From contig NZ_JALIFP010000001.1 of NCBI RefSeq assembly GCF_022867885.1, forward strand, positions 310,001-374,000: 64,000 bases of DNA, given 5' to 3'. The stretch's first letter is position 1; each line of letters begins with the position of its first letter. The notes below the pieces were generated by a model that did not search any database, was not told where the DNA came from, and saw only the letters and a program-made list of their open reading frames with translations. Made by a program: the position numbers and the translations under genes. Below are positions 25,693 through 34,851 of this stretch, in pieces. This stretch comes from Lederbergia sp. NSJ-179. Lineage in GTDB: Bacteria; Bacillota; Bacilli; Bacillales; Bacillaceae_C.

Positions 25693-26771
25693 TGCAGCTC
25701 AAACTGGATCTTCAATACTTTGCCGGTGAAAAAACAGAAAAAGCAACACCCAAAAAGCGGATTGATGCGAAGAAAAAGGGGCAAACAGCGAAAAGTCAGG
25801 ATGTCAATACTGCGATAGGATTACTAGCTGTGTTTATGTTTTTGCAGTTCTATTCAAATAATATGGGAAAAATTTCCCTTCAGCTCTTCCGTCATTCCTT
25901 TAATGAGTTTATGCTAATGGATGTTACGGAAGAAAATATACGCCCCATCCTATTAGAAGTATTAAAAGAAGCAGCTCTTTTGTTAGGTCCTGTTTTTCTG
26001 ATTGCGTTGGTTGCAGGTCTCGCCTCTAATGTATTACAAGTTGGCTTTATGTTTACGACAGAATCGGTTCAGCCTAAACTTGAAAAATTAGATCCCATTA
26101 AAGGGTTTAAACGAATCTTTTCGATTCGAGCGATCGTTGAATTATTAAAATCGATTTTAAAAATAGGGTTTGTTGGAGGAGTCACCTTTTTTGTTCTTTA
26201 TCTTCATATTGAAGATGTTTTGCATCTATCCCAACAAACAGTGGGTGCAGCGTTAAAAACAGTTGGACGTTTAACCATTCAAATGGGGATTGCCGCCTCG
26301 ATCAGTTTGTTGTTTTTATCTGTTTTTGATTTTTTATATCAAAAGTATGATTTTGAAAAAAATATTAGAATGTCTAAGCAGGATATAAAAGATGAATTCA
26401 AAAATACGGAAGGTGACCCGTTGATTAAATCAAAAATAAAGCAGAAGCAGCGGGAAATGGCGATGTCGCGGATGATGCAAGAAGTGCCAAAGGCAGATGT
26501 CATCATCACAAACCCAACCCACTATGCTATTGCATTGAAGTATGATGAAAAGGAAGCAGATGCTCCGATAGTACTTGCAAAGGGTGCTGATTATTTGGCA
26601 CAAAAGATCAAATGGATCGCAAAGGAAAATAAGATTGTCATGGTAGAAAATAGACCATTAGCTCGTTCACTATACGATCAGCTTGATATTGGAGATAAAA
26701 TACCTGATGAATTTTTTAAAGCAGTTGCCGAAGTTTTGGCCTATGTATATAGAATTCAAAACAAGATTTAG
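25692..26771 (+). CDS. flhB: Flagellar export switch protein FlhB
   Basis: 359 residues. FlhB is the substrate-specificity switch of flagellar export. The N-terminus LQYFAGEKTEKATPKKR, four membrane helices and a cytoplasmic domain are present. The autocleavage site is NPTH at residues 274-277 in ITNPTHYAIALKY. The family C-terminus is complete, ending YVYRIQNKI. The flhB start exactly overlaps the fliR stop. The gene is followed by a B-type repeat before flhA. (Stop codon at 26769-26771; coordinates include it.). Confidence 0.97.
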   Translation: MQLKLDLQYFAGEKTEKATPKKRIDAKKKGQTAKSQDVNTAIGLLAVFMFLQFYSNNMGKISLQLFRHSFNEFMLMDVTEENIRPILLEVLKEAALLLGPVFLIALVAGLASNVLQVGFMFTTESVQPKLEKLDPIKGFKRIFSIRAIVELLKSILKIGFVGGVTFFVLYLHIEDVLHLSQQTVGAALKTVGRLTIQMGIAASISLLFLSVFDFLYQKYDFEKNIRMSKQDIKDEFKNTEGDPLIKSKIKQKQREMAMSRMMQEVPKADVIITNPTHYAIALKYDEKEADAPIVLAKGADYLAQKIKWIAKENKIVMVENRPLARSLYDQLDIGDKIPDEFFKAVAEVLAYVYRIQNKI

Positions 26772-26862
26772 GCCCACACGATGTAGGTCAGAACGGTGTT
26801 GCGATTGTCGTCGCGCCTTTAGCCGTTCATCTTTTTATCAAGGCGCTTGCGCTTTTCATTAT
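26772..26862 (+). repeat. B-type repeat with M-like nested hairpin
   Basis: It begins right after the flhB stop. A degenerate first hairpin CCCAC/GTAGG with loop ACGAT is followed by outer arms GAACGGT/GCCGTTC (26791-26797, 26822-26828), joint GTT, inner hairpin GCGAT/GTCGC, joint GCCTTTA, then the B 3' end GGCGCTTGCGCTTTTC. The 5' end of the B element is missing. It lies within the fla/che operon. Confidence 0.7.
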
Positions 26863-26879
26863 AGGGAGAGAGAAATGTT

Positions 26880-28916
26880 ATGAAGTTTAAAGATATTGCC
26901 GTATTATCCAGTGTCATTTTAATTGTTGCCATGTTGATTATTCCATTTCCACCATGGTTATTAAGCTTGTTAATCATAACGAATATTTCTCTTGCCCTCC
27001 TTGTCTTATTAACAGCGATGAATATGAAGGAAGCCTTACAATTTTCCATTTTTCCCTCATTATTATTGCTATTAACTTTGTTCCGTTTAGGCCTGAATGT
27101 TTCCACAACAAGGTCGATCTTGTCAATAGGAGATGCTGGTGGCGTTGTTGAAACATTCGGAACCTTTGTTACAGGAGGAAATATTCTTGTTGGTCTTGTT
27201 GTCTTCTTTATCTTAATCGTCATTCAATTTATCGTGATAACAAAAGGGGCTGAACGGGTTTCGGAGGTAGCGGCTAGATTTACATTAGATGCCATGCCAG
27301 GGAAACAGATGAGTATTGATGCCGATTTAAATGCTGGGGTCATTTCAGAACATGAAGCGAGAGATCGCAGGGAAAAAGTTGCGAGAGAGTCTGACTTCTA
27401 TGGAGCAATGGATGGGGCTAGTAAATTTGTAAAAGGAGATGCGATCGCTGGAATTATCATTGTTTTAATCAATCTTTTGTTTGGAATTATCATCGGTATG
27501 GCGCAGCAAGGTCTGCCGATTGGGGAAGCGGCTGTTAAGTATTCCATGCTGACTGTTGGGGATGGCATTGTTAGTCAAATTCCGGCATTACTGATATCCA
27601 CTGCCACAGGAATTGTTGTGACAAGAGCCGCATCCGAAGGGAATCTTGGTAGTGATATCATTAAACAGCTTTTCTCTGATTCTAAAATGTTATACATAGC
27701 AGCTGTCACCGTCTTCCTTCTAGGTTTATTTACAACGATTAATAATATCCTCACTATCCCTATTGCTGCTACCTTGGCGATTGGAGGAATGATGATTGCC
27801 CGAACGCCATCTATTGCTGAAGTTGATTTAATGGACCAAGAGGATGAAGAAGCAGATGTAGAAAACATGAAAAGTCCAGAAAGTGTATTGAATTTACTTC
27901 ATGTAGATTCCATTGAATTCGAATTTGGTTATGGATTAATTCCATTAGCGGATGTAAATCAAGGGGGAGATCTTCTTGATCGGGTTGTGATGATTCGAAG
28001 ACAGCTCGCTTTGGAATTGGGAATTGTGATCCCCGTTGTTCGGATCCGCGATAATATTCAATTAGAACCAAATGCCTATCGAATTAAAATTAAAGGGAAC
28101 GAAGTAGCGAAAGGGGAGATACTTTTAGACCATTATTTAGCGATGAGTCCCGGCGGAGAAGATACGATTGATGGAATGGATACGATTGAACCTTCCTTTG
28201 GCCTGCCTGCTAAATGGATTACAGAAGAAGTGAAAGAGCAAGCAGAAATATTAGGTTACACTGTCGTTGATCCACCTTCTGTCGTCTCCACCCATTTGAC
28301 AGAAGTATTAAAAGCAAATGCTGATGAATTATTAGGTAGACAAGAAACGAAACAATTAATTGATCATTTACAAGAAACGTATCCGATCCTTGTGGAAGAA
28401 GTGACACCAAATCCTTTAACGATTGGCGAGATACAGAAGGTATTGGCCAAACTATTGAAAGAAAATGTCTCTATCCGCAATATGACGCTGATCTTTGAGG
28501 CTTTAGCAGACTACGGGAAAATGACGTCTGACCCAGACCTTTTGGCTGAATATGCCCGCCAAGCATTAGCTAGACAGATCACAAACCAATATGTAAACGA
28601 GAATGAAACATTACATGTTATTACAGTATCTGGAAAAGTAGAAAAATTAATTGCCGATAGTGTTCAACAGACAGAGCATGGAAACTATTTATCTATGGAT
28701 CCAAGTGATTCTCAAGCAATACTCGAATCAGTAGCCAATCAAATTGAACAGCAATCATTCAGGCAGCAAACACCTATATTACTCTGCTCTCCAGCGGTTA
28801 GAATGTACTTTCGTCAATTGACAGAAAGATATTTTCCAAATGTGCCTGTCCTATCTTATAACGAATTAGAAGCGGATGTGGAAGTTCAAAGTAGTGGGAT
28901 GGTGAACCTCGAATGA
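26880..28916 (+). CDS. flhA: Flagellar export protein FlhA
   Basis: 678 residues. FlhA is the nonameric export protein that couples proton flow to secretion. The N-terminal half carries eight membrane helices, and the conserved cytoplasmic loop reads ARFTLDAMPGKQMSIDADLN and REKVARESDFYGAMDGASKF. The C-terminal cytoplasmic ring domain contains VVDPPSVVSTHLTEVLK and SYNELEADVEVQSSGMV. The start follows AGGGAGAGAAATGTT. It overlaps flhF by 4 nt (ATGA). Confidence 0.97.
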   Translation: MKFKDIAVLSSVILIVAMLIIPFPPWLLSLLIITNISLALLVLLTAMNMKEALQFSIFPSLLLLLTLFRLGLNVSTTRSILSIGDAGGVVETFGTFVTGGNILVGLVVFFILIVIQFIVITKGAERVSEVAARFTLDAMPGKQMSIDADLNAGVISEHEARDRREKVARESDFYGAMDGASKFVKGDAIAGIIIVLINLLFGIIIGMAQQGLPIGEAAVKYSMLTVGDGIVSQIPALLISTATGIVVTRAASEGNLGSDIIKQLFSDSKMLYIAAVTVFLLGLFTTINNILTIPIAATLAIGGMMIARTPSIAEVDLMDQEDEEADVENMKSPESVLNLLHVDSIEFEFGYGLIPLADVNQGGDLLDRVVMIRRQLALELGIVIPVVRIRDNIQLEPNAYRIKIKGNEVAKGEILLDHYLAMSPGGEDTIDGMDTIEPSFGLPAKWITEEVKEQAEILGYTVVDPPSVVSTHLTEVLKANADELLGRQETKQLIDHLQETYPILVEEVTPNPLTIGEIQKVLAKLLKENVSIRNMTLIFEALADYGKMTSDPDLLAEYARQALARQITNQYVNENETLHVITVSGKVEKLIADSVQQTEHGNYLSMDPSDSQAILESVANQIEQQSFRQQTPILLCSPAVRMYFRQLTERYFPNVPVLSYNELEADVEVQSSGMVNLE

Positions 28917-30055
28917 ATATGAAAAAAATTAGCGCCGCAACGATGCCAGAGGCTATGAAGAAAGTGAAGGTTGAATTAGGTGAAAATGCCGTTATTTTAC
29001 ATTCTAAGATCGTATTTAAAGGCGGATTTATGGGGCTATTCCGTAAGAAAATGATCGAAGTTGTTGCTGCAGTGGATGAACAGCCCCTTCCAGTACCTTC
29101 TACGAGAAGAAATATGGAGAGAAAAACAAAAGTTGTTTCGTCCAGATCGAATAAACTTATACAAGAAGACGATCAGAAAAACGTTGAAAGGGAGCTTACA
29201 GCAATAAAGAAAGAACTTGCTTCGTTTAGACAGTCGACTTCTTTGAATATGAACCAATATCCTGATGAAATCCAATGGTTTTTATCAAAATTGCAAGCGG
29301 CCGAACTGGCAGAAAAGCATGTAATAAAATTCGGTGACCAATTGCTGGAAAAATGGAGGAATGAACGGAAGAAGCCTACGATAGCGGATATTCACAACTG
29401 TTGTAACCACCTTATTGTGAAGGAGCTTGCTCCTATTTCATTTCACAGGATGCCTATTGATGTGAAGATTGTTAATTTTGTCGGTCCAACCGGTGTTGGA
29501 AAGACGACTACGATTGCGAAATTAGCCGCAACGGCTGTTTTAAAAGATAAAAGGAAAGTGGCATTTATTACAACGGATACGTACAGAATTGCCGCTATTG
29601 AACAATTAAAAACCTATGCAGAATTACTTCAAATTCCCCTTGAAGTCATCTATGATGAAAAAGATTTTCGACCAGCACTCGAAAAATTTTCGGACTATGA
29701 TCTTATTTATATTGACACAGCGGGGAGAAATTATCGCGAAAAACGATTTGTCACTGAGTTAAAGAAAATGTTTGGTAATGAACAAAATATCTATACTTTT
29801 CTTGTTCTACCGATTTCAATGAAGGAACAGGATATGTGCAAAATAGTGGATAATTTTCTTGAATTACATTTTAACGAATTTATATTTTCAAAAGCCGATG
29901 AAACGACTTCTTATGGTGTGATGTACAATATGATCAGCCATTATCAAACTGGTGTAGCATATATAACAACAGGGCAAGATGTTCCAGATGATATTATCAG
30001 AGCGACTCCGGAGAAGATTGCTCATTACTTGATTGGGATGAATGACAATGAATGA
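28913..30055 (+). CDS. flhF: SRP-like GTPase FlhF
   Basis: 380 residues. FlhF marks the site and number of flagella. A basic N-terminal region (KKISAATMPEAMKKVKVELG) is followed by N and G domains. G1 is [15 protein letters not shown] near residue 190, with TTDTYRIAAIEQLKTYA and DTAGR further on. The ATG at 28913 overlaps the flhA stop; a second in-frame ATG at 28919 would fit the family N-terminus slightly better. The 3' end overlaps flhG. Confidence 0.95.
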   Translation: MNMKKISAATMPEAMKKVKVELGENAVILHSKIVFKGGFMGLFRKKMIEVVAAVDEQPLPVPSTRRNMERKTKVVSSRSNKLIQEDDQKNVERELTAIKKELASFRQSTSLNMNQYPDEIQWFLSKLQAAELAEKHVIKFGDQLLEKWRNERKKPTIADIHNCCNHLIVKELAPISFHRMPIDVKIVNFVGPTGVGKTTTIAKLAATAVLKDKRKVAFITTDTYRIAAIEQLKTYAELLQIPLEVIYDEKDFRPALEKFSDYDLIYIDTAGRNYREKRFVTELKKMFGNEQNIYTFLVLPISMKEQDMCKIVDNFLELHFNEFIFSKADETTSYGVMYNMISHYQTGVAYITTGQDVPDDIIRATPEKIAHYLIGMNDNE

Positions 30056-30914
30056 TCAAGCCCAGAAATTAAGAAAAATGATTCAAACAAGCAAGGAAAC
30101 TCAAGCAAAAACGCTAGCCGTTGTGAGTGGTAAAGGTGGTGTTGGGAAATCTAATATTTCGATTAATATGGCCGTTCAATTCAATAATCGCAGGCTTAGG
30201 GTGCTTTTATTTGATTTAGATGTCGGAATGGGGAATGTCAACATTATATTAGGAAGTACTTCCACCTATACGTTATCGGATTTTTTGTATCAGGATTTCC
30301 CGCTAGAGCGTATTGTTTATCAAACAGATGAGGGTATTTCATATATTTCGGCCGGAAATGGTTTAAATGAAGCGATTGAGTGGAATGCCGCTATGGTTAG
30401 CAAACTTTTAGAGGGTTTAAGAGAAATACAGCTTCAGTATGATTATATTATTTTTGATATGGCCGCAGGTGCAACCTCGGCTACATTGAAAATATTGCTG
30501 GCAGCAGATGATATTTTCGTCATCTCAACACCCGAGCCAACAGCTATGACAGATGCTTATTCGATGATGAAATTTATGTGTGCGGAAGGAACGGATAGTG
30601 ATTTTTTTCTCATTTGCAACCGGGCAGATAATGAAAAACAAGGAAAAGAAACACTGGAAAGATTACAAAAAACCGCGTTAAAATTTCTTCAAAAAGAGGT
30701 TGTTTTGTTAGGTGTTCTACCCGAAGATGCACACGTTAGAAAAGCAGTGATTAGTCAAACAGCTTTTTCGATCAAATTTCCACGATCCTCTGTGTCTACC
30801 AAATTGGAGAATTTGGTAGACCAATACTTGAACCAAGACCGTTTCTTGAAAAAATCGCATGAGCCAGGATCCTTTATCAATAAATTGCGTCAATTATTTT
30901 TTAAAGAGGAATAA
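30042..30914 (+). CDS. flhG: MinD-like ATPase FlhG (YlxH)
   Basis: 290 residues. This ParA/MinD-family ATPase controls flagellar number and pattern with FlhF. The deviant Walker A is VVSGKGGVGKSN (about 27-38), followed by FDLDVGMGNVNIILG and the IIFDMAAGATSATL region. The N-terminal DQAQKLRKM resembles the FlhF-activating DQAxxLR motif. The start may instead be the ATG at 30048. It is followed after only 37 bp by a shortened cheB. Confidence 0.95.
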   Translation: MTMNDQAQKLRKMIQTSKETQAKTLAVVSGKGGVGKSNISINMAVQFNNRRLRVLLFDLDVGMGNVNIILGSTSTYTLSDFLYQDFPLERIVYQTDEGISYISAGNGLNEAIEWNAAMVSKLLEGLREIQLQYDYIIFDMAAGATSATLKILLAADDIFVISTPEPTAMTDAYSMMKFMCAEGTDSDFFLICNRADNEKQGKETLERLQKTALKFLQKEVVLLGVLPEDAHVRKAVISQTAFSIKFPRSSVSTKLENLVDQYLNQDRFLKKSHEPGSFINKLRQLFFKEE

Positions 30915-30951
30915 GGAACATTCGTGCAAAAATGTTGAGGAGAAATATCAA

Positions 30952-31560
30952 ATGCATTTAGAACAACCATTTGAATCAATTATCTGTATCGGGACTTCAA
31001 CTGGGGGACCGCGTGCATTACAAACTGTTTTGTCAGAGCTGCCTCAGAATTTTCAAGCTCCAGTTGTGATTGTTCAGCATATGCCACCAAAATTCACAAA
31101 ATCATTGGCAAATCGACTAGATACTATTTGTGAAATACATGTAAAGGAAGCCGAAAATGGAGATATTTTGCAAAAGGGAACGGCCTATATTGCACCAGGT
31201 GGTAGACATATGATCCTTTCATCAAAGAGAAAAAGCATTCAAATAAATATTGTAGATACAGAGCCTGTAAATGGGCATCGTCCATCAGTAGATATCATGT
31301 TTCAATCCGCAAATCAATTAAAAAATTATAAAAAAATTGCTGTCATTATGACAGGTATGGGATCAGATGGGAAATTAGGAATAACGCAGTTAAAAAAGAA
31401 TGGACAAACAATGGTCATTGCTGAATCTAGAGAAAGCTGTATCGTTTACGGAATGCCTAAGGCAGCGATTGAAACAGGCTTGGTGGATTCTGTTACTAAA
31501 TTGGAGGATATTGCCAAAGAAATGATCAATCTAATAGAGGATGTTCAAAAAGTCCGGTAA
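30952..31560 (+). CDS. cheB: CheB methylesterase domain only (no receiver domain)
   Basis: 202 residues from the ATG at 30952, which follows TTGAGGAGAAATATCAA. The protein consists of only the receptor methylesterase/glutamine deamidase domain, with the catalytic triad Ser16 (GTSTGGP), His43 (VQHMPP) and Asp139 (TGMGSDGKLG). Usual CheB is about 350 residues with an N-terminal phosphoacceptor domain. Here only 37 bp separate flhG from this start and no receiver remnant is visible. The last codons (DVQKVR) and the stop come from the left end of element A6; without it the frame would end two codons after INL. It may act without phosphorylation control (inference). Confidence 0.9.
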   Translation: MHLEQPFESIICIGTSTGGPRALQTVLSELPQNFQAPVVIVQHMPPKFTKSLANRLDTICEIHVKEAENGDILQKGTAYIAPGGRHMILSSKRKSIQINIVDTEPVNGHRPSVDIMFQSANQLKNYKKIAVIMTGMGSDGKLGITQLKKNGQTMVIAESRESCIVYGMPKAAIETGLVDSVTKLEDIAKEMINLIEDVQKVR

Positions 31561-31692
31561 AAATGACGCTGCGAATTTCTTCGTTGGCTTGTTTCTCTGC
31601 TGCTCATGTATTTAAAGGCATACATTGCGCTGCTCGAAACTGCGCCGCCTCGAACTTCTTGGTCCTTTTTATCCTCCTTTTTGAACACATAT
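31537..31692 (+). mobile_element. A-type repeat copy A6, inserted in the 3' end of cheB
   Basis: Forward orientation; TGTTCAAAAAG at 31542-31552 and CTTTTTGAACA at 31677-31687; flanking 5-mers TAATA (31532-31536) and TAATG (31693-31697). It is the simple form without M and differs from A2 at only a few positions by eye. It overlaps the last eight codons of cheB, including the stop at 31558-31560, and ends 23 bp before the cheA start. Confidence 0.9.
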
Positions 31693-31715
31693 TAATGGGA
31701 TAAGGATGTGGGCGT

Positions 31716-33740
31716 ATGGACATGAATCATTACTTGGAAGTATTTATTGATGAAAGTAAAGAGCATTTGCAAGCTTTAAACGAAAATCTTTTAATGTTGG
31801 AGAAACAACCAGAAGATTTAGGAGTAATGAATGAGATATTCCGAGCTGCACATACATTAAAGGGAATGTCTGCGACAATGGGATACAACGATTTAGCCGT
31901 ATTAACGCATATGATGGAAAATGTTCTAGATGGCATTCGCAATGATAAAATTCAGGTAACCACCACATTATTAGATGTGATCTTTCTTGCAGTTGATCAT
32001 TTAGAGGCGATGATCGATTCAATAGAAGCTGGTGAAGATGGTAAGAGAGACGTAACGGATGTGATCGATAAATTGCAATTATTGGAAAAAGGATTACACC
32101 CAGAGGAACACCAAACCGCACAAGAAATAGCAGCAACTGCTACAAATATGAATACTTCGTCTAGCCTTCAATATGATCAATATGAAAGAACAATCATCGA
32201 GCAATCTCGTGAACAAGGGTATGAATGCTTTGAAATGAAAGTCCATTTAATACCAGATTGTGTATTAAAAACCGCACGCGTTTTTATGGTGTTTGAAGTA
32301 TTGGAAAAGTCCGGTGATGTGATAAAATCACTTCCTTCTGTCGAGCAATTAGAGGAGGAGCAATTTGGCTCTGAATTTACAGCTGCGTTGATTACGAAAG
32401 ATTCTAAAGCGGATCTTGAAAAAAAGATTATGAAAATATCCGAGATTGAAGCTGTACAAATTCAAGCCGTTGATTTGACGCATCAACACAAATTAGAAAA
32501 TACAACTGACAATAAGAAATTAGAATCATCTCATTTGGATAAAAAGTCGGGTTCAACTAGCAAAACAAAAAAGAAACAAGCTAAAACAGCTAGTAAGACG
32601 ATTAGAGTGAATATTGATAAACTGGATATTCTGATGAATCTTTTTGAAGAACTTGTCATTGATAAAGGAAGGCTTGAGCAAATATCACAAAATATTAATC
32701 ATGCTGATCTCAATGAAACGGTTGAAAGAATGTCAAGAATTTCAGGTGATTTGCAGAATATTATTCTTAATATGAGAATGGTCCCAGTTGAAACAGTCTT
32801 TAATCGTTTCCCTAAAATGGTTAGACAGCTTGCAAAGGATTTAAATAAAAAATTGGAGTTACATATTATTGGAGCTGAAACCGAATTGGATCGTACCGTT
32901 ATTGATGAAATCGGAGATCCAATCGTTCATCTATTAAGAAATGCGATTGACCATGGGATTGAGAATCCAGAAGTTCGCCTTGCAAGTGGTAAAGCAGAAA
33001 CTGGTAAAATTAATCTAAAAGCCTATCATAGTGGAAATCATGTTTTCATAGAAATTGCTGATGATGGGGCAGGGATTAATAAACAGAAAATCATTAACAA
33101 AGCAATAGCGAAAGAAATAATTACTTCCAGTGAAGCGGATTTGTTAACGGATGAGCAAGCTTTTGATTTAATTATGGCTCCTGGGTTCTCTACAGCCGAT
33201 ACGATTTCAGATGTATCTGGAAGAGGGGTAGGGCTGGATGTAGTAAAATCAACCATCCAATCTTTAGGTGGATCGATTTCGATTACATCCGCTGAAGGAA
33301 AAGGCTCTACATTTTCTATCCAATTACCATTAACATTATCGATTATTTCGGCTTTACTCGTAGAAGTAGGGAATGAAAAATATGCCATTCCGCTCTCATC
33401 CATTATTGAAACAGCTATTATCAAGTCTTCTGATATTATGACGGCCCATAATCAGCCTGTTATTGATTTTCGGGGAAGTGTTGTTCCACTTGTTTCACTA
33501 CAAGAAGTCTTTCATGTCGAAAATGAAGACGAACATGATTCTGAATTTGTATCCATTGTGATCGTGCGTAAAGCGGAAAAAACGGCTGCCCTAGCGGTTG
33601 AATCTTTTATTGGTCAACAGGAAATCGTCTTAAAATCGCTTGGAAATTACCTAACTGAGGTTTTTGCCATATCAGGTGCAACCATTCTAGGAGACGGGCA
33701 AGTTGCTCTAATCGTAGATTGTAATGCGTTAATAAAATAG
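31716..33740 (+). CDS. cheA: Chemotaxis histidine kinase CheA
   Basis: 674 residues. The P1 domain carries the phosphorylated His46 in FRAAHTLKGMS. The P2 CheY/CheB-docking region (about 165-265), a Lys-rich linker, P3 dimerisation (TIRVNIDKLDILMNLFEEL), the P4 ATPase with N box HLLRNAIDHGIE, G1 DDGAGIN and G2 GRGVGLDVVKS, and the P5 CheW-like domain follow. It phosphorylates CheY; the CheB encoded here has no receiver to accept phosphate. The start ATG is preceded by GATAAGGATGTGGGCGT. Confidence 0.97.
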   Translation: MDMNHYLEVFIDESKEHLQALNENLLMLEKQPEDLGVMNEIFRAAHTLKGMSATMGYNDLAVLTHMMENVLDGIRNDKIQVTTTLLDVIFLAVDHLEAMIDSIEAGEDGKRDVTDVIDKLQLLEKGLHPEEHQTAQEIAATATNMNTSSSLQYDQYERTIIEQSREQGYECFEMKVHLIPDCVLKTARVFMVFEVLEKSGDVIKSLPSVEQLEEEQFGSEFTAALITKDSKADLEKKIMKISEIEAVQIQAVDLTHQHKLENTTDNKKLESSHLDKKSGSTSKTKKKQAKTASKTIRVNIDKLDILMNLFEELVIDKGRLEQISQNINHADLNETVERMSRISGDLQNIILNMRMVPVETVFNRFPKMVRQLAKDLNKKLELHIIGAETELDRTVIDEIGDPIVHLLRNAIDHGIENPEVRLASGKAETGKINLKAYHSGNHVFIEIADDGAGINKQKIINKAIAKEIITSSEADLLTDEQAFDLIMAPGFSTADTISDVSGRGVGLDVVKSTIQSLGGSISITSAEGKGSTFSIQLPLTLSIISALLVEVGNEKYAIPLSSIIETAIIKSSDIMTAHNQPVIDFRGSVVPLVSLQEVFHVENEDEHDSEFVSIVIVRKAEKTAALAVESFIGQQEIVLKSLGNYLTEVFAISGATILGDGQVALIVDCNALIK

Positions 33741-33757
33741 AAGAGGAGTGAAAAATA

Positions 33758-34228
33758 GTGAGTAAAACGGTCATGGCTTCTGAGAAAAAAGTGGTTGTCT
33801 TTACATTAAATCAAAAAGAATATTGTATTTCTGCAGAATATGTAACGGCCATTGAAAAAATGCATCCTATTACAAGAGTACCAAACATGCCTCCATTTAT
33901 TAAAGGTGTCATTAATTTACGAGGGATTATCATTCCAATCATTGATCTTAAAAAACGCTTTAATATGGGAGATTCAGAGTATTTAAATAGTACACGAATC
34001 ATTATCGTCACATGGGATGAAATGACAGTAGGCATGATTGTTGATGAAGCAAATGATGTCTTAGATATTCCTGCTGGAATGATTGAACCATGCCCGAATG
34101 TGGCAGGGTCTGTTGCTGAAGAATATATTTCAGGGGTAGCAAATATGGATCATAGACTATTCATTCTACTTGATTTAGAAAAGACGATGAAACCACCTGA
34201 ATTAAGGAAAATAAACAATGGATATTGA
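33758..34228 (+). CDS. cheW: Chemotaxis coupling protein CheW
   Basis: 156 residues, starting with GTG after GAAGAGGAGTGAAAAATA. CheW couples receptors to CheA. The SH3-like fold signature KVVVFTLNQKEYCISAEYV, ITRVPNMPPFIKGVINLRG and IIPIIDLKKRF is present. The 3' end overlaps cheC by 11 nt. Confidence 0.97.
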   Translation: MSKTVMASEKKVVVFTLNQKEYCISAEYVTAIEKMHPITRVPNMPPFIKGVINLRGIIIPIIDLKKRFNMGDSEYLNSTRIIIVTWDEMTVGMIVDEANDVLDIPAGMIEPCPNVAGSVAEEYISGVANMDHRLFILLDLEKTMKPPELRKINNGY

Positions 34229-34850
34229 AAGGAAAATAACCCCTTTTCATCTTGATGTTTTGAAAGAAATTGGGAATATTTGTGCTGGAAACGCCGCTAC
34301 CGCTTTATCGGTTTTAACAGGAAAGAATATTGAAATGAAGGTGCCCACCGCAAGAATAGTGACCTTTGATCAAATGCTCGAATTGGCCGGAGGTTATGAT
34401 AACATCGTGACAGCCGTATTTCTAAGACTAGAAGGGGATGCTTCCGGTAGTATGTTTTTTATTCTACCGCTCCAACAGGCAACAAAGTTGGTCCAAAAGG
34501 TTACACAGGATACAACTTTCTCCTTTTCGCAACCGCCTTATTCAGAAATGGCTTTGTCTGCGATGCAGGAATTAGGCAATATTCTAATGGGTTCTTACTT
34601 ATCTTCTCTATCCGATTTTACAGGGTTAAGATTACAGGCTTCTGTTCCCTCTATTGCTATCGACATGGCGGGTGCCATTATGAGCTTTGGCTTAATTGAA
34701 CTTTCTCACACTCAGGATTACGCCATTGTCATTGATGCTGCATTGGATGAAGAGGATAAGAATGATTTAGAATGCGTAAAAGGACATTTTTTTCTATTGC
34801 CTGATCCAAGCTCATTTGCAACTATTTTTCAAACGCTTGGAGTCGAATAA
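34218..34850 (+). CDS. cheC: CheY-P phosphatase CheC
   Basis: 210 residues. Two symmetric phosphatase helices are visible, DVLKEIGNICAGNAATALS (about 12-30) and SAMQELGNILMGSYLSSLS (about 113-131). In Bacillus CheC dephosphorylates CheY-P and binds CheD, forming a feedback loop that is part of the methylation-independent adaptation system. It overlaps cheW and is 1 bp from cheD. Confidence 0.97.
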   Translation: MDIERKITPFHLDVLKEIGNICAGNAATALSVLTGKNIEMKVPTARIVTFDQMLELAGGYDNIVTAVFLRLEGDASGSMFFILPLQQATKLVQKVTQDTTFSFSQPPYSEMALSAMQELGNILMGSYLSSLSDFTGLRLQASVPSIAIDMAGAIMSFGLIELSHTQDYAIVIDAALDEEDKNDLECVKGHFFLLPDPSSFATIFQTLGVE

Positions 34851-34851
34851 A

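Noticed and set aside
30915-30951. A remnant of the CheB receiver domain upstream of the methylesterase
   Set aside because: Only 37 bp are available and none of the three frames resembles a receiver domain. The upstream frame inside flhG belongs to FlhG.
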